Below, in pieces: positions 1 to 7,572 of a stretch of 11,608 bases of DNA; within the stretch, counting starts at the first letter, position 1; every line of letters starts with the position of its first letter. The stretch comes from Saprospiraceae bacterium. Lineage in GTDB: Bacteria > Bacteroidota > Bacteroidia > Chitinophagales > Saprospiraceae. The notes beneath the pieces were generated by a model. It made no database searches and was not told the DNA's origin. It saw only the letters and a list, made by a program, of their open reading frames with translations. The position numbers were made by a program, and so were the translations under genes. Location of the stretch: NCBI GenBank assembly GCA_016710585.1, contig JADJVN010000020.1, forward strand, positions 1 to 11,608. The letters run 5' to 3'.

Positions 1-1299
1 TTGTTCCATTGATAGGATCCAAAAGAGAGATGCATCCCAGTTCGACACTAACCAAACGACTATAATACTCTGACCAATAGAGATAAACACTCATGTTTTC
101 ACCAGCTGGCTTGGCCTTATAGTTTTTATAGGGATATAGTTTGGTATTATGCAATGCGTAAAGTTGTTGCTCATTATTTAAATATACATTGTACTTAGTG
201 TCATGGGTAGGGTGAGGGTACCATCTAGTCGATTGATCGAGCTGGATGATTTGATTATTAGAATCAATTTTAAATAGTCCAGAAATAAAATCAGAAACTA
301 TGATATTGCCATATTTATCTTCTGTAATGCCCCTAGGATATGGCATCTTATTTAGATCATAATGTACAAACCCTGACCTTGGGACCTGAATCAATCCTCG
401 CTCTGTACCTATCCAATAATTGCTTGAATCAGGTAAAAGTGCTGTGACCTCAGATTGAGCTTTATCTCTCTTAAAAAAATATTTTAACTCATGGTGTTCA
501 TTATATATACCATGAAACTGATCCCATAGAATACTTTCCTCTTTGCCAATATCTGTCAATATCCCAAAGTATTTAATACTGCTTTCAGAGGCAATTGTTC
601 TTATTAACTTTCGATCTAAATCTAATATTTGAATTGAATCTAAGATATTCTTGCTATCAAAAGGGAGTTGTTACTTGTACTAAAAATAAATACTTCATCT
701 ACACTTAATGTCATACACAGTTTAATAGTATTCCCTTGAAGTATTCCTAAATGCCGACTCACCTTTTAGACTAAAGTAATATTCGTTTTTACTTCTTTAA
801 ATTTTATATCGTTAATTTCTAATCCAGTAGTATTGACAAAGTGTTTTTTGGTAAACTGGCCATTATAAAACTTCCAGATGTTTTGCTTTCTATCCACAAT
901 ATAGATGCTGTCGTGTTGCGGCTTACATGAATTGTGGTTATGGATTTCATTCTCAAACTCGAATGATCGCCAATTCAAACCGTCGAATATACTTATAGCT
1001 TCATTGGTACTTGCCCATATATGTCCTTTTGAATCTTCTGATAAATTATTAATTTGATTCAACAAATGCATTTCTCGAAGGGTGAAGTTAATGAATGTCC
1101 TCCCATTGAATCTAGAGACACCACCTTTGGTTCCTACCCAGATATATCCTCTAGAATCCTTGAATAGTTTAGTAACCTGAGGGTGAACAAGTCCATCATG
1201 TGTTGTATATGTTTTTGAATAGGGAAGCTGAGCCTGTGAATATATTGCATATAGTAGGCTTAAAAATAGGACTGTTACACGAATGAATAAGCTTAGCAT
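1..1299 (-). CDS. Two-component regulator propeller (Reg_prop) protein, N-terminal part, partial and broken
   Basis: The protein begins with a signal peptide (MLSLFIRVTVLFLSLLYA, ending near SQAQ), so ATG at 1299 is preferred to the in-frame ATG at 1356, which adds 19 non-signal-like residues. After it come Reg_prop blade repeats: DSRGYIWVGTKGG with SRFNGRTF, DSKGHIWASTNEA with IFDGLNW, then further left NYWIGTERGLIQV and DKYGNIIVSDF. In this family such propellers form the periplasmic sensor of histidine kinases or hybrid regulators; the kinase part would lie beyond the left edge and is not seen. An in-frame TAA at 766-768 interrupts the protein, reading continues in the same frame to about 670, then shifts once and runs open to base 1. 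Both breaks look like sequence errors. It is transcribed away from the blaI gene. The family is clear; ligand and output are unknown. Confidence 0.8.
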
Positions 1300-1566
1300 T
1301 TTTGTGAATACTAAATTACATACAAGGTAAGCATTTCTTTGTAATTTGAATAGCACGAATAGGTCAAAAACAGGTTTAAATTAAAATTTTATTTCTTACA
1401 GTTCAACAATAATCCACTTTTGAGTTAAAAAGACTAGGATTCGGTTAGAATTTCCAAAATTTGGTGTTGATATCAATCAGTAATGAATTCTTAAAGCATT
1501 AGAAGAAGAAAAAGTACTCCGAATATTTGTAGGGGAAAGTCTCGCTCAAAAAATATTTCACAAAAC
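1300..1566. other. AT-rich divergent intergenic region
   Basis: This spacer separates the leftward propeller gene from the rightward blaI operon. I see no ORF with family resemblance and no RNA gene. For the leftward gene the best promoter-like match is TACCTTGT on the minus strand near 1325, which misses one T of the TAnnTTTG -7 consensus, so I do not call it. The rightward promoter lies just beyond, at 1567-1598. Confidence 0.5.
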
Positions 1567-1590
1567 TTACGTAACGTAAATTTACCGTTA
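1567..1590 (+). promoter_or_regulatory. Candidate BlaI-type operator (overlapping palindromes)
   Basis: TTACGTAACGTAA (1567-1579) is a perfect 13-base palindrome around a central A. Overlapping it, TAACGTAAATTTACCGTTA (1572-1590) would be a perfect 20-base palindrome if one G were restored (TAACGGTAAATTTACCGTTA). Losses of one base are frequent in this window, so the full palindrome may be the true sequence. It abuts the -7 element and lies 26 bases before the blaI start, where a dimeric winged-helix repressor of its own operon would bind. The palindromes are seen directly; BlaI as the binder is inference. Confidence 0.55.
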
Positions 1591-1598
1591 TATATTTG
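1591..1598 (+). promoter_or_regulatory. Bacteroidota-type -7 element TATATTTG for blaI-M56
   Basis: TATATTTG matches the TAnnTTTG -7 consensus of the Bacteroidota primary sigma factor exactly. A start of transcription near 1604 would leave a leader of only about 13 bases before the ATG at 1617. No clear TTG -33 element is visible at the expected distance; the palindromic operator fills that space. Confidence 0.55.
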
Positions 1599-1616
1599 CT
1601 TTATAAAATATAGAAT

Positions 1617-1983
1617 ATGGAGCGACTGACGAAATCAGAAGAAGAGATCATGCATATCTTATGGAAGATGGCGCCCTGCACAGTAGTCAGGTCTTGGATT
1701 ATATAGAACAAGAGCTGGGAGAGGAGAGGCCGCCGCACTCAACAATCTCTACTTTGGTGCGATCGATCGAAGAAAAAAAATTTCCTCACTCACAAAGCCT
1801 ATGGAAAACTTATGAGTACCATATCGCCATTCCTAAAGCAAATACACCAGCCTAAATGTAAAGCAAGTGCTCAAGATTATTTGAAAATTCTCCAGCTGAG
1901 ATGCTTTCTGTGATTCAAGAAAAGCACATCAATAAAAAGAGATGAAAGAAATACAAGAATTAATTAATAATAGTAAATCTTAA
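1617..1983 (+). CDS. BlaI/MecI-family transcriptional repressor (frameshifted)
   Basis: The product is a small winged-helix repressor. It opens MERLTKSEEEIMHILWK, the usual first helix of BlaI/MecI/CopY proteins. After a one-base loss near 1685 the next frame gives QVLDYIEQELGEERPPHSTISTLVRSIEE, the recognition helix and wing, then KTYEYH. Further shifts near 1785 and 1855-1895 lead to the C-terminal dimerisation segment, which reads roughly LNVKQVLK, FENSPAEMLSVIQEKHINKK, EMKEIQELINNSKS, stop at 1981-1983. The span of 367 bases fits the usual 120-residue length. It is followed at once by an M56 peptidase gene, the standard partner whose proteolytic activity relieves repression in BlaI/BlaR1-type switches. 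The frameshifts are probably sequence errors, since conserved residues continue on both sides. The regulated genes beyond its own operon cannot be told. Confidence 0.85.
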
Positions 1984-1991
1984 AAAAATGA

Positions 1992-3290
1992 ATGCAGAAC
2001 TATTCTGCATTGAATTTACGATCAGCCTTGGGGCTTTTCTATCTTTTGTACTATTTTGTCCTACGCAAAGAAACTTTCTTCCGATGGAACAGATTTTATA
2101 TCATTCTAGCTGTGTTGATCAGTCTTCTTGTTCCCTTTATTAAAGATTATTTTATTCAAAAACAGCTTATCTCACCAATGGCTTTTATTGAAGAAAAAGT
2201 GACGTTATCTTATATCTTACCTTTCACTGTAGAGATCGTGGCAGATCATTCTGCTGTGAATTGGTTACTTCTTGTGAAGCTCTTTATACTCTTAGTTAGT
2301 TTGTTTTTTGCAGTAAAATTTATTTATGGATTGCTTAAGATTTTTCGAATGATCAATGTCGGTGAGAAAATAATTTCCCCAAAAAACACTTTCGTATTCT
2401 CCGATTCAATACAAACTGCTTATAGTTTTTTGCAATTTATTTTTCTACCAAAAAATTTTAATCTGGAAAATCCTGAAAACCAAACCATCATCCGACATGA
2501 AATGACCCATGTCAATCAATTGTTACAGTGCTGATGTGATCCTATTTCAGATATTTCATATTTTGTTTTGGTGGAATCCTTTTATTCATTTGTTTTATAG
2601 AGAATTAAGGCTAGTTCATGAATACCTTGCTGATGAAGAAGTATTGCAGGTATATCCAAGCAAAAACTATATGCAAATGCTCTTCGATGCTGTCAATCCA
2701 GAGAAACATAGCATGGCTCATTCATTTTCAACTTCACAACTTAAACATAGAATTATCATGATGACAAAAACAAAATCTTCAAGAAACTCATACTTTAAGT
2801 ATGCCTATTTTTTACCATTGCTCATTGTATTATTTCAGTATTGTGTCAAAGCACCAACACGAGATTTAATGACAGAATTTGAAAGTTATACTAACACAGA
2901 TACAATTACTTATATGATCCTGAAACCTATAAAGAATGGGTTAAAGTAGTTAAAAAAACTATATATAAAAATGCTGCAGTGATGCCTCAATTCAATCAAT
3001 GCGGACCAGATGTAAAAAGTGATGATTGCGTTTTGAAATACCTTGCGGATCATATAAAATATCCTGAATCTGCAAGAAAAGCAAATATTGAAGGAACGGT
3101 AATTACCAAAATATTCATCAATCCAAACGAAGTAGAATCTGGAGGTAGGATAAAATCCTTGACTGAGGACTGTAATATTGAAGTCTCAAAAGTTCTTCAA
3201 AGTATGCCAAAATGGTCACCTGGTTTAATAGATGGTAAGCCAGTAACTGTGGAATACATCGTACCTGTTAAGTTTAAATTATCGAATTAA
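1992..3290 (+). CDS. M56 (BlaR1-like) membrane metallopeptidase with C-terminal TonB domain (frameshifted)
   Basis: This is a BlaR1/MecR1-like membrane protease. Helices lie at about residues 11-25, 34-50 and 90-113. HEMTH (H169, E170, H173) is the zinc-binding HExxH motif, and RLVHEYLADEE after the first break carries the downstream conserved acidic residues. A fourth hydrophobic segment (YFLPLLIVLFQYCV) follows. One shift near 2520 falls right after the active site and another near 2910; across the second the frame reads YLYDPETYKEWVKV, then MPQFNQCG and a TonB C-terminal domain (IKYPESARKANIEGTV, then SMPKWSPGLIDGKPV and a VPVKF end). The TonB domain replaces the penicillin-binding sensor of BlaR1. 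The gene follows blaI by 8 bases, so they form an operon. ATG at 1988 is an alternative start in another frame. The signal it senses is not known. Confidence 0.85.
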
Positions 3291-3308
3291 GTCAAAATGT
3301 GTACTTAT

Positions 3309-3362
3309 AAAATATCCTTGGAATTTCAATTTGTACGAAATGTTTTTCAAGGATATTTTTTT
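3309..3362 (+). terminator. Hairpin terminator after the M56 gene, probably bidirectional
   Basis: AAAATATCCTTG (3309-3320) pairs perfectly with CAAGGATATTTT (3348-3359). A G-U and two A-U pairs extend the stem to 15 pairs with a loop of about 21 bases. T residues follow on the plus strand, and the minus strand also ends in TTTT. It begins 19 bases after the M56 stop and also lies downstream of the convergent MFS gene. Confidence 0.75.
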
Positions 3363-3408
3363 AACTACAATTTGTGTGAGACATGCATTAATGGCGCCAA
3401 TTATAAGC

Positions 3409-3443
3409 ATTTGCAAATTTGCAAATTATACACATTTGCAAAT
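3409..3443. repeat. Three copies of the palindrome ATTTGCAAAT
   Basis: The 10-base perfect palindrome ATTTGCAAAT occurs at 3409-3418, 3417-3426 (sharing two bases with the first) and 3434-3443. The cluster ends 3 bases before the MFS stop codon, in the gap between convergent genes. I saw no further copies elsewhere in the window. It could be a protein-binding cluster or a simple expansion; its role is unknown. Confidence 0.75.
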
Positions 3444-3446
3444 TAA

Positions 3447-4679
3447 CTAACTATTCTTCATCACATTTTTATTTACTCGATACATCAAATATATCGTGAA
3501 AAGCATAATGACTGACATGATCATTGTCAAGAGATTAAAATCTCCAAAGTGGTGCATAATTATCTTTTGCACGATGATCATTCCTGCAATCATGGCGCCT
3601 ACACCACCAGCCAATCGTTGTAATGAAGAGGTTATACTCATGTATGCACCGCGATCTTCAGGCTCGGGAATAGCTGTAGTTAAAGCAGATCCTGGTATCA
3701 TTCTGCTAATGATAAAAAACATCATCACAACATATGTAATGAGTACTAATATAAATGGAGTCGCTGAGAAATTTGAATAAATATTTAATACAACAATCGC
3801 CATGAGCGTGGCTAATGTAAATATTACAAATTTATTTCTTTTGTCGCTATATTTTCCTACCAATGGCATCATGATAAAACTCGTTATCCCCGAGACCATA
3901 AAAAGTGTAGGCAATTGTTCATTCGTAATTTTTAAATTGTTGATAGCAAAAGCACTCCCAAATGGCATGATCATAAATCCTCCAACTGAAAGCAATGATG
4001 TGGTTAAAAAACCAAGTCTATATTTACTTGGAGCTAAGGTATTTAATAAATGTTGAAAAGCTGAATTTGCTTTTTGAATCTTCAAGTGATCCGCAATAGG
4101 TTTTAGCTTGAGATGCAATGCAATAGCAATGAATCCAGCCATGATTGCGATCCAGTAAAATGGTATCTGCCATCCCCAATGATTCGCTACGTATAGCCCA
4201 AATGGAATGCCAATAATTTGACTCGCAGCCCAAATCCCATCTGTACAAAACCCATTACTTTGCCCCGCTGTTCAAGTTTGAATAAATCTGCAATAATCGC
4301 TAAACTTATCGAACTGATCACACCACCAAAAATTCCTGTAAAAACTCTAGCAGCAACCAATAAATGATAGTTGGGCGCTAAAGCACAAAATAACGTTCCA
4401 ATTACAAAACCAATATAAAAGAAGAGCAATAAATTCTTTCTATCAAATCGATCTGCAAAACGCTGTAAGAAATCCAGAAATTCCTGCACTAAATGCATAT
4501 GCAGATACTGCCATACCAAACTGAGAAGTAGTGATGGATAATGTCTTCATCATGATATCACCCAATGGTGACATGACTGTAAAATCTAACACCACAGTAA
4601 ACTGTGTAATAGCTAGAATGAAGATGACAAATTTTTGATATTTGGTAAAAGATGCTTGTTGATGATTTTCTTCTAGCAT
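3447..4679 (-). CDS. MFS transporter, probable drug/metabolite efflux (frameshifted)
   Basis: A 12-helix Major Facilitator Superfamily permease of the inner membrane, about 411 codons, which is normal length. It starts MLEENHQQASFTKYQKF with the first helix VIFILAITQFTVVLDF. The loop 2-3 signature reads FADRFDRKNLLLFF, and its second-half counterpart reads GKYSDKRNKFVIF, as expected from the internal duplication of MFS proteins. Two single shifts break it: near 4465 (between FLTA and FADRFDRK) and near 4235 (between FVQMGF and AASQIIGIPFGLYV). The last part runs open to the stop at 3447. The sequence resembles the sugar-efflux/drug:H+ antiporter branch, but the substrate cannot be read from it. 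The gene stands alone, with no clear TAnnTTTG element upstream. Confidence 0.88.
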
Positions 4680-4784
4680 TGATAATTTAATTAATTATAA
4701 TTGAAATTCCGAAACGCCTAATTAACCTAAAATTCAATTTTTAGTTTAGAAAAGAAATTCTGTTTATTATCTTCTCATATCAAT

Positions 4785-4810
4785 AAAAAAGCCCCGACGG
4801 ATCGAGGCTT
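4785..4810 (-). terminator. Terminator of the exported-protein gene at 4835-5362
   Basis: On the minus strand AAGCCTCGA pairs with TCGGGGCTT (plus-strand arms 4789-4797 and 4802-4810; nine pairs including one G-U) around a 4-base loop, followed by a run of T (plus-strand A at 4785-4788). This is a classic intrinsic terminator 25 bases after the stop codon at 4835, and it insulates the MFS gene downstream. Confidence 0.85.
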
Positions 4811-4834
4811 ATAAAATAATAAGATTTACTTATA

Positions 4835-5362
4835 TTATTTCTTTGCAATAGCTGCTTTGAAAGCTTCATAAATAGACATAGCAGATGTTTTTGAAGCATT
4901 TGCTGCTTCAGTTACTGCTTGAGTAGTAGAGTTTGTTTCGCTCAACATAGACTTTAATGATTCAATTTGAGTCAAAGTTGTTGCATCTAATTTTCCTGAA
5001 GTCAAACCTTCTTTAAGTGCAGCTAACTTTGTAGTTCCATCTTGCCAGTTTGCAGACACAGAAGTTAATTTTTTTTGCCATTTCAGTTAACCATCAAAAT
5101 TACCCATAAAGCTAGACTTTAATGAGTCAACCAATTTTAACTTATTTGCATCCAATTTCATTTTTGGATCAACTACCAAACTATCTTTTAAACCAGCAAT
5201 AGATCCCTGTACAGAAGCAAGTAAAGTACCAGCATCAGTAAATGATGTTGTTGCTTTCCCAATCAGCTGAAAGAGATTCAATAGGTTTTCTGAATTGCTC
5301 AACATTTTTACAAGCAAAAATGAAGACAAAAGAGGTAAAATAATTGCGATTAATTTTTTCAT
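4835..5362 (-). CDS. Small exported helical protein of unknown function
   Basis: I do not recognise the family. ATG at 5362 (MKKLIAIILPLLSSFLLVKML) gives a signal peptide or membrane anchor, whereas the in-frame ATG at 5395 would add a non-signal-like extension. The mature part is about 150 residues, rich in K, L, S, T and A and without cysteine, and looks all-helical with stretches such as TLTQIESLKSMLSETNSTTQ, ending FKAAIAKK. An in-frame TAA at 5087-5089 appears to split it. However, restoring one T there and removing one A from the 8-A run nearby gives MGNFDGLTEMAKKLTSVSAN, so two errors that cancel explain the stop and I treat it as one gene. It has its own -7 element and terminator, so it is probably monocistronic and well expressed. 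Location is likely periplasmic or membrane-tethered; a function cannot be inferred. Confidence 0.7.
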
Positions 5363-5381
5363 TTTATTCTTAAATTTTATG

Positions 5382-5389
5382 CAAATGTA
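5382..5389 (-). promoter_or_regulatory. Candidate -7 element TACATTTG for the gene at 4835-5362
   Basis: On the minus strand TACATTTG matches TAnnTTTG exactly and lies 19 bases before the ATG at 5362, giving a short leader. It supports choosing that start over the upstream ATG at 5395, which would lie before the promoter. No TTG -33 element is apparent. Confidence 0.5.
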
Positions 5390-5395
5390 AATCAT

Positions 5396-5661
5396 TCAAA
5401 AAAATGAATTTGTTAAGTGTGTTTTATAGATTTGTAACGAATAGTTAATTATTTAAACTAAAATAAACGAGCTTCTCCAAAAATTTTTATCTTGAACTTT
5501 AAATCACGGGAGTAGGATTTAAATTATTCTAAAAATAAATACATATTAAATTTATTTTACACGTATAATTATTTGTATATCATTGCTATATATATTATTA
5601 ATACCTCAACTGAACAAAAATTGGTATCATATTTGTTGTGTCTTAGGAAAGATGTATTTCA
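5396..5661. other. AT-rich divergent intergenic region
   Basis: This gap lies between the leftward exported-protein gene and the rightward glucosaminidase gene. It is strongly AT-rich, with no ORF of note, no RNA gene and no convincing hairpin. No 8-base match to TAnnTTTG was found on the plus strand (CATATTTG near 5628 is the nearest), so the glucosaminidase promoter is not located. Confidence 0.5.
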
Positions 5662-6396
5662 ATGAAAGCAATATTCAATTCTAGATTTTCAAAACTGATA
5701 GCAATCGTCATCTCAGTATACTTTATGGCAGCTGAGAGAAATGACTAATCAAGAAATTTATATCTATCAATTTAGAGAAATTGCAAAGTCTGAAAGTGCA
5801 AGGACTGGGATCCTGCAAGTATTAAATTAGCTCAAGGATTATTTGAGTCTAGCGCAGGAAAAAGTGAACTCGCTATTCAGGCTAATAATCATTTTGGAAT
5901 AAAATGTAAAAATGATTGGACAGGGCTAACTGATTTTTACAAGGATGATGATCTTGACTCAACAGGGACCTTGGTTCAGTCTTGTTTCAGACAATATAAT
6001 AATCCAGAAGAATCATATATCGATCACAGTAGTTTCTTGACTCAAAGATCACGATATAAAGACTTATTTTCAATAGACAAAACAGATTATATATCTTGGG
6101 CTGTAGGATTGAAGAATTGTGGTTATGCTACAGATCCTAACTACAGTTATAAGTTAATCAAAACTATAGAAAAATATGAATTGTATGAATTGGATAATGG
6201 GACTAAAATGTTTAATTTTTCTCAACCTATGAATCCAGCTCCAGTTCGAATTGATAATCAAGAAATTACTCCAAAATCTCCAAAAAAATTAAAGAAAACA
6301 AGACATAAGTCTAAAAAGAACAAGAGTTTACATATATTTGCCCTGCCGTATCGGGGTCGAAGTAAAACCAATCTCAGACCAATAGACGAATGTTAA
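5662..6396 (+). CDS. Glucosaminidase-domain peptidoglycan hydrolase (GH73-type, frameshifted)
   Basis: This enzyme should cleave the N-acetylglucosamine linkage of peptidoglycan in the periplasm. ATG at 5662 gives a short basic then hydrophobic leader (KLIAIVISVYFMA). One shift near 5735 leads to EMTNQEIYIYQFREIAKSES and a second at 5810-5814 (one C lost) joins TGIP to ASIKLAQGLFESSAGKSELA. The Glu in LFESSAG (codon 5845-5847) is the expected catalytic residue. NNHFGIKCK, DWTG, NPEESYIDHSSFL, RYKDLF and the WAVGLKNCGYATDPNYSYKL segment are hallmarks of the Bacteroidota version of the domain. Many relatives carry LysM repeats after it; here there is only a short lysine-rich tail (KSPKKLKKTRHKSKKNKS), which could bind wall or DNA polyanions or may be the result of another frame error. 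It converges on pdxA with an 8-base gap. Confidence 0.87.
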
Positions 6397-6404
6397 TAAG
6401 TGAA

Positions 6405-7465
6405 TCAACCTACTCGCTCATTTCTTCTGATAGCTTGGCCTTTTTTCAAGGCATTCACCCTCATTTCATCATAAGATTTTCTAGAAGCGACTGTATTTTT
6501 TGCTAAATAAATCGAATGGAGCATAGAATTTGATTCCGCTAAGTTCTTTCCTGCAATATCAAATCCTGTTCCATGATCTGGTGAAGTACGTACGTAAGGC
6601 AGACCTGCAGTAAAATTTACTCCTTCGCTAAAGCTTTGCTTTTTGAATCCAACTAGGCCTTGGTCATGATACATAGACAGTATGCCATCAAATTTGGAAA
6701 ATTGAGAAGAGCCAAACAAGCCATCTGCGGAGAATGGCCTGCAACATACATCCCATTTTTCTTTGCCTCTATAATAGCAGGTCTAATGATTTCCTCTTCC
6801 TCTGACCCTAGCAATCCTTCATCACCAGCATGTGGATTAAGTCCTAATACTGCAATATGTGGCTTTTCAATCCCAAAGTCCACCCTTAGTGATTGTTCCA
6901 TTAAATTTAACTTACTTAATATAAGAGCTTTGGTGATCGTTTCCTGACTTTGCTCAATGCGATATGTTCTGTGACTAAACCAACTCTCAGCTTATTACTT
7001 ACCATCATCATCAAAACATCTAAAGCCCAGCTTTCTCCTTGAGATAGCCAGTATGTCCAGCATGATGAAACCCAGATAACTTCATTGATTGCTTATTTAT
7101 AGGGCCAAATACTAAAGCATCTATAAAGCCACTATTTATATCTTCGATAGCTTTATCCAAACTCATGTGTGCATATTTACCACCTTCTGGACTTACTTTT
7201 CCTATATTGATAGTGACATTGTCATTCCAACAATTGACTAAATTAATCTTATCCGCGCGAGGGTTTATCTCCTTCATTTAGGACAAAAGCTTAGATTTTC
7301 AAGTTGTACAATATTCTTATGATATGATGCGACTTTGATATTCCCGTAAATAATAGGGATTATTTCTTTATAAATATATTCATTATTAAGAGCTTTAAGG
7401 ATGACTTCAAGCCCGATTCCATTAATATCTCCTACTGTAATTCCAATTTTTCCATTTGCCGCCAT
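6405..7465 (-). CDS. pdxA: 4-hydroxythreonine-4-phosphate dehydrogenase (frameshifted)
   Basis: PdxA oxidises 4-phosphohydroxy-L-threonine with NAD in the DXP-dependent pathway to pyridoxal phosphate, in the cytoplasm. The N-terminus MAANGKIGITVGDINGIGLEV holds the GDxNGIG loop. Then come FGPINKQSMKLSGFHHAGHTGYL, LRVGLVTEHIALSKV, LGLNPHAGDEGLLGSEEEEI, GPFSADGLFG, MYHDQGLVGFKKQ and LPYVRTSPDHGTGFDIAGK. The His residues in GHT, TEH and YHD are the metal ligands in the family. Breaks lie near 7280, 7030, 6950 and 6739; at the last, one missing C turns GGCCCATTC into GGCCATTC and splits GPFSADGLFG. The span of about 353 codons is full length. All catalytic motifs survive, so the breaks are best read as sequence errors. 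It has its own upstream -7 element and probably its own transcript. Confidence 0.92.
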
Positions 7466-7489
7466 ACGTTAAAATTTCTCGTTTGGCTG

Positions 7490-7497
7490 CAAAGATA
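7490..7497 (-). promoter_or_regulatory. Candidate -7 element TATCTTTG for pdxA
   Basis: On the minus strand TATCTTTG matches TAnnTTTG exactly, 24 bases before the pdxA ATG at 7465. A short inverted repeat (7508-7523) lies just upstream where -33 contacts would fall. No TTG at standard spacing is seen. Confidence 0.5.
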
Positions 7498-7507
7498 TGC
7501 TAATTGG

Positions 7508-7523
7508 CTCAATTTCTATTGAG
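7508..7523. promoter_or_regulatory. Inverted repeat in the pdxA promoter region
   Basis: CTCAAT (7508-7513) and ATTGAG (7518-7523) form a perfect 6-base inverted repeat with a 4-base spacer. It lies about 24-39 bases upstream of the likely pdxA transcription start, so it could be an operator. It is short and AT-rich enough to occur by chance. Confidence 0.3.
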
Positions 7524-7572
7524 GAAATCTAGCTATACTAATTCTTGAAACACAATAATGTCTGTATTATAT

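Noticed and set aside
3496..4056. Two plus-strand open frames (3496-3780 and 3802-4056)
   Set aside because: They are antisense to the well-supported MFS gene, whose motifs and helices read cleanly on the minus strand; their translations show no family features.
4024..4248. Separate small minus-strand gene
   Set aside because: An out-of-frame shadow of the MFS transporter between its second break and the following segment; the true frame reads AASQIIGIPFGLYVANHWGW.
6660..6947. Plus-strand open frame inside pdxA
   Set aside because: Antisense shadow of the conserved GLNPHAGDEGLLGSEEEE region of pdxA.
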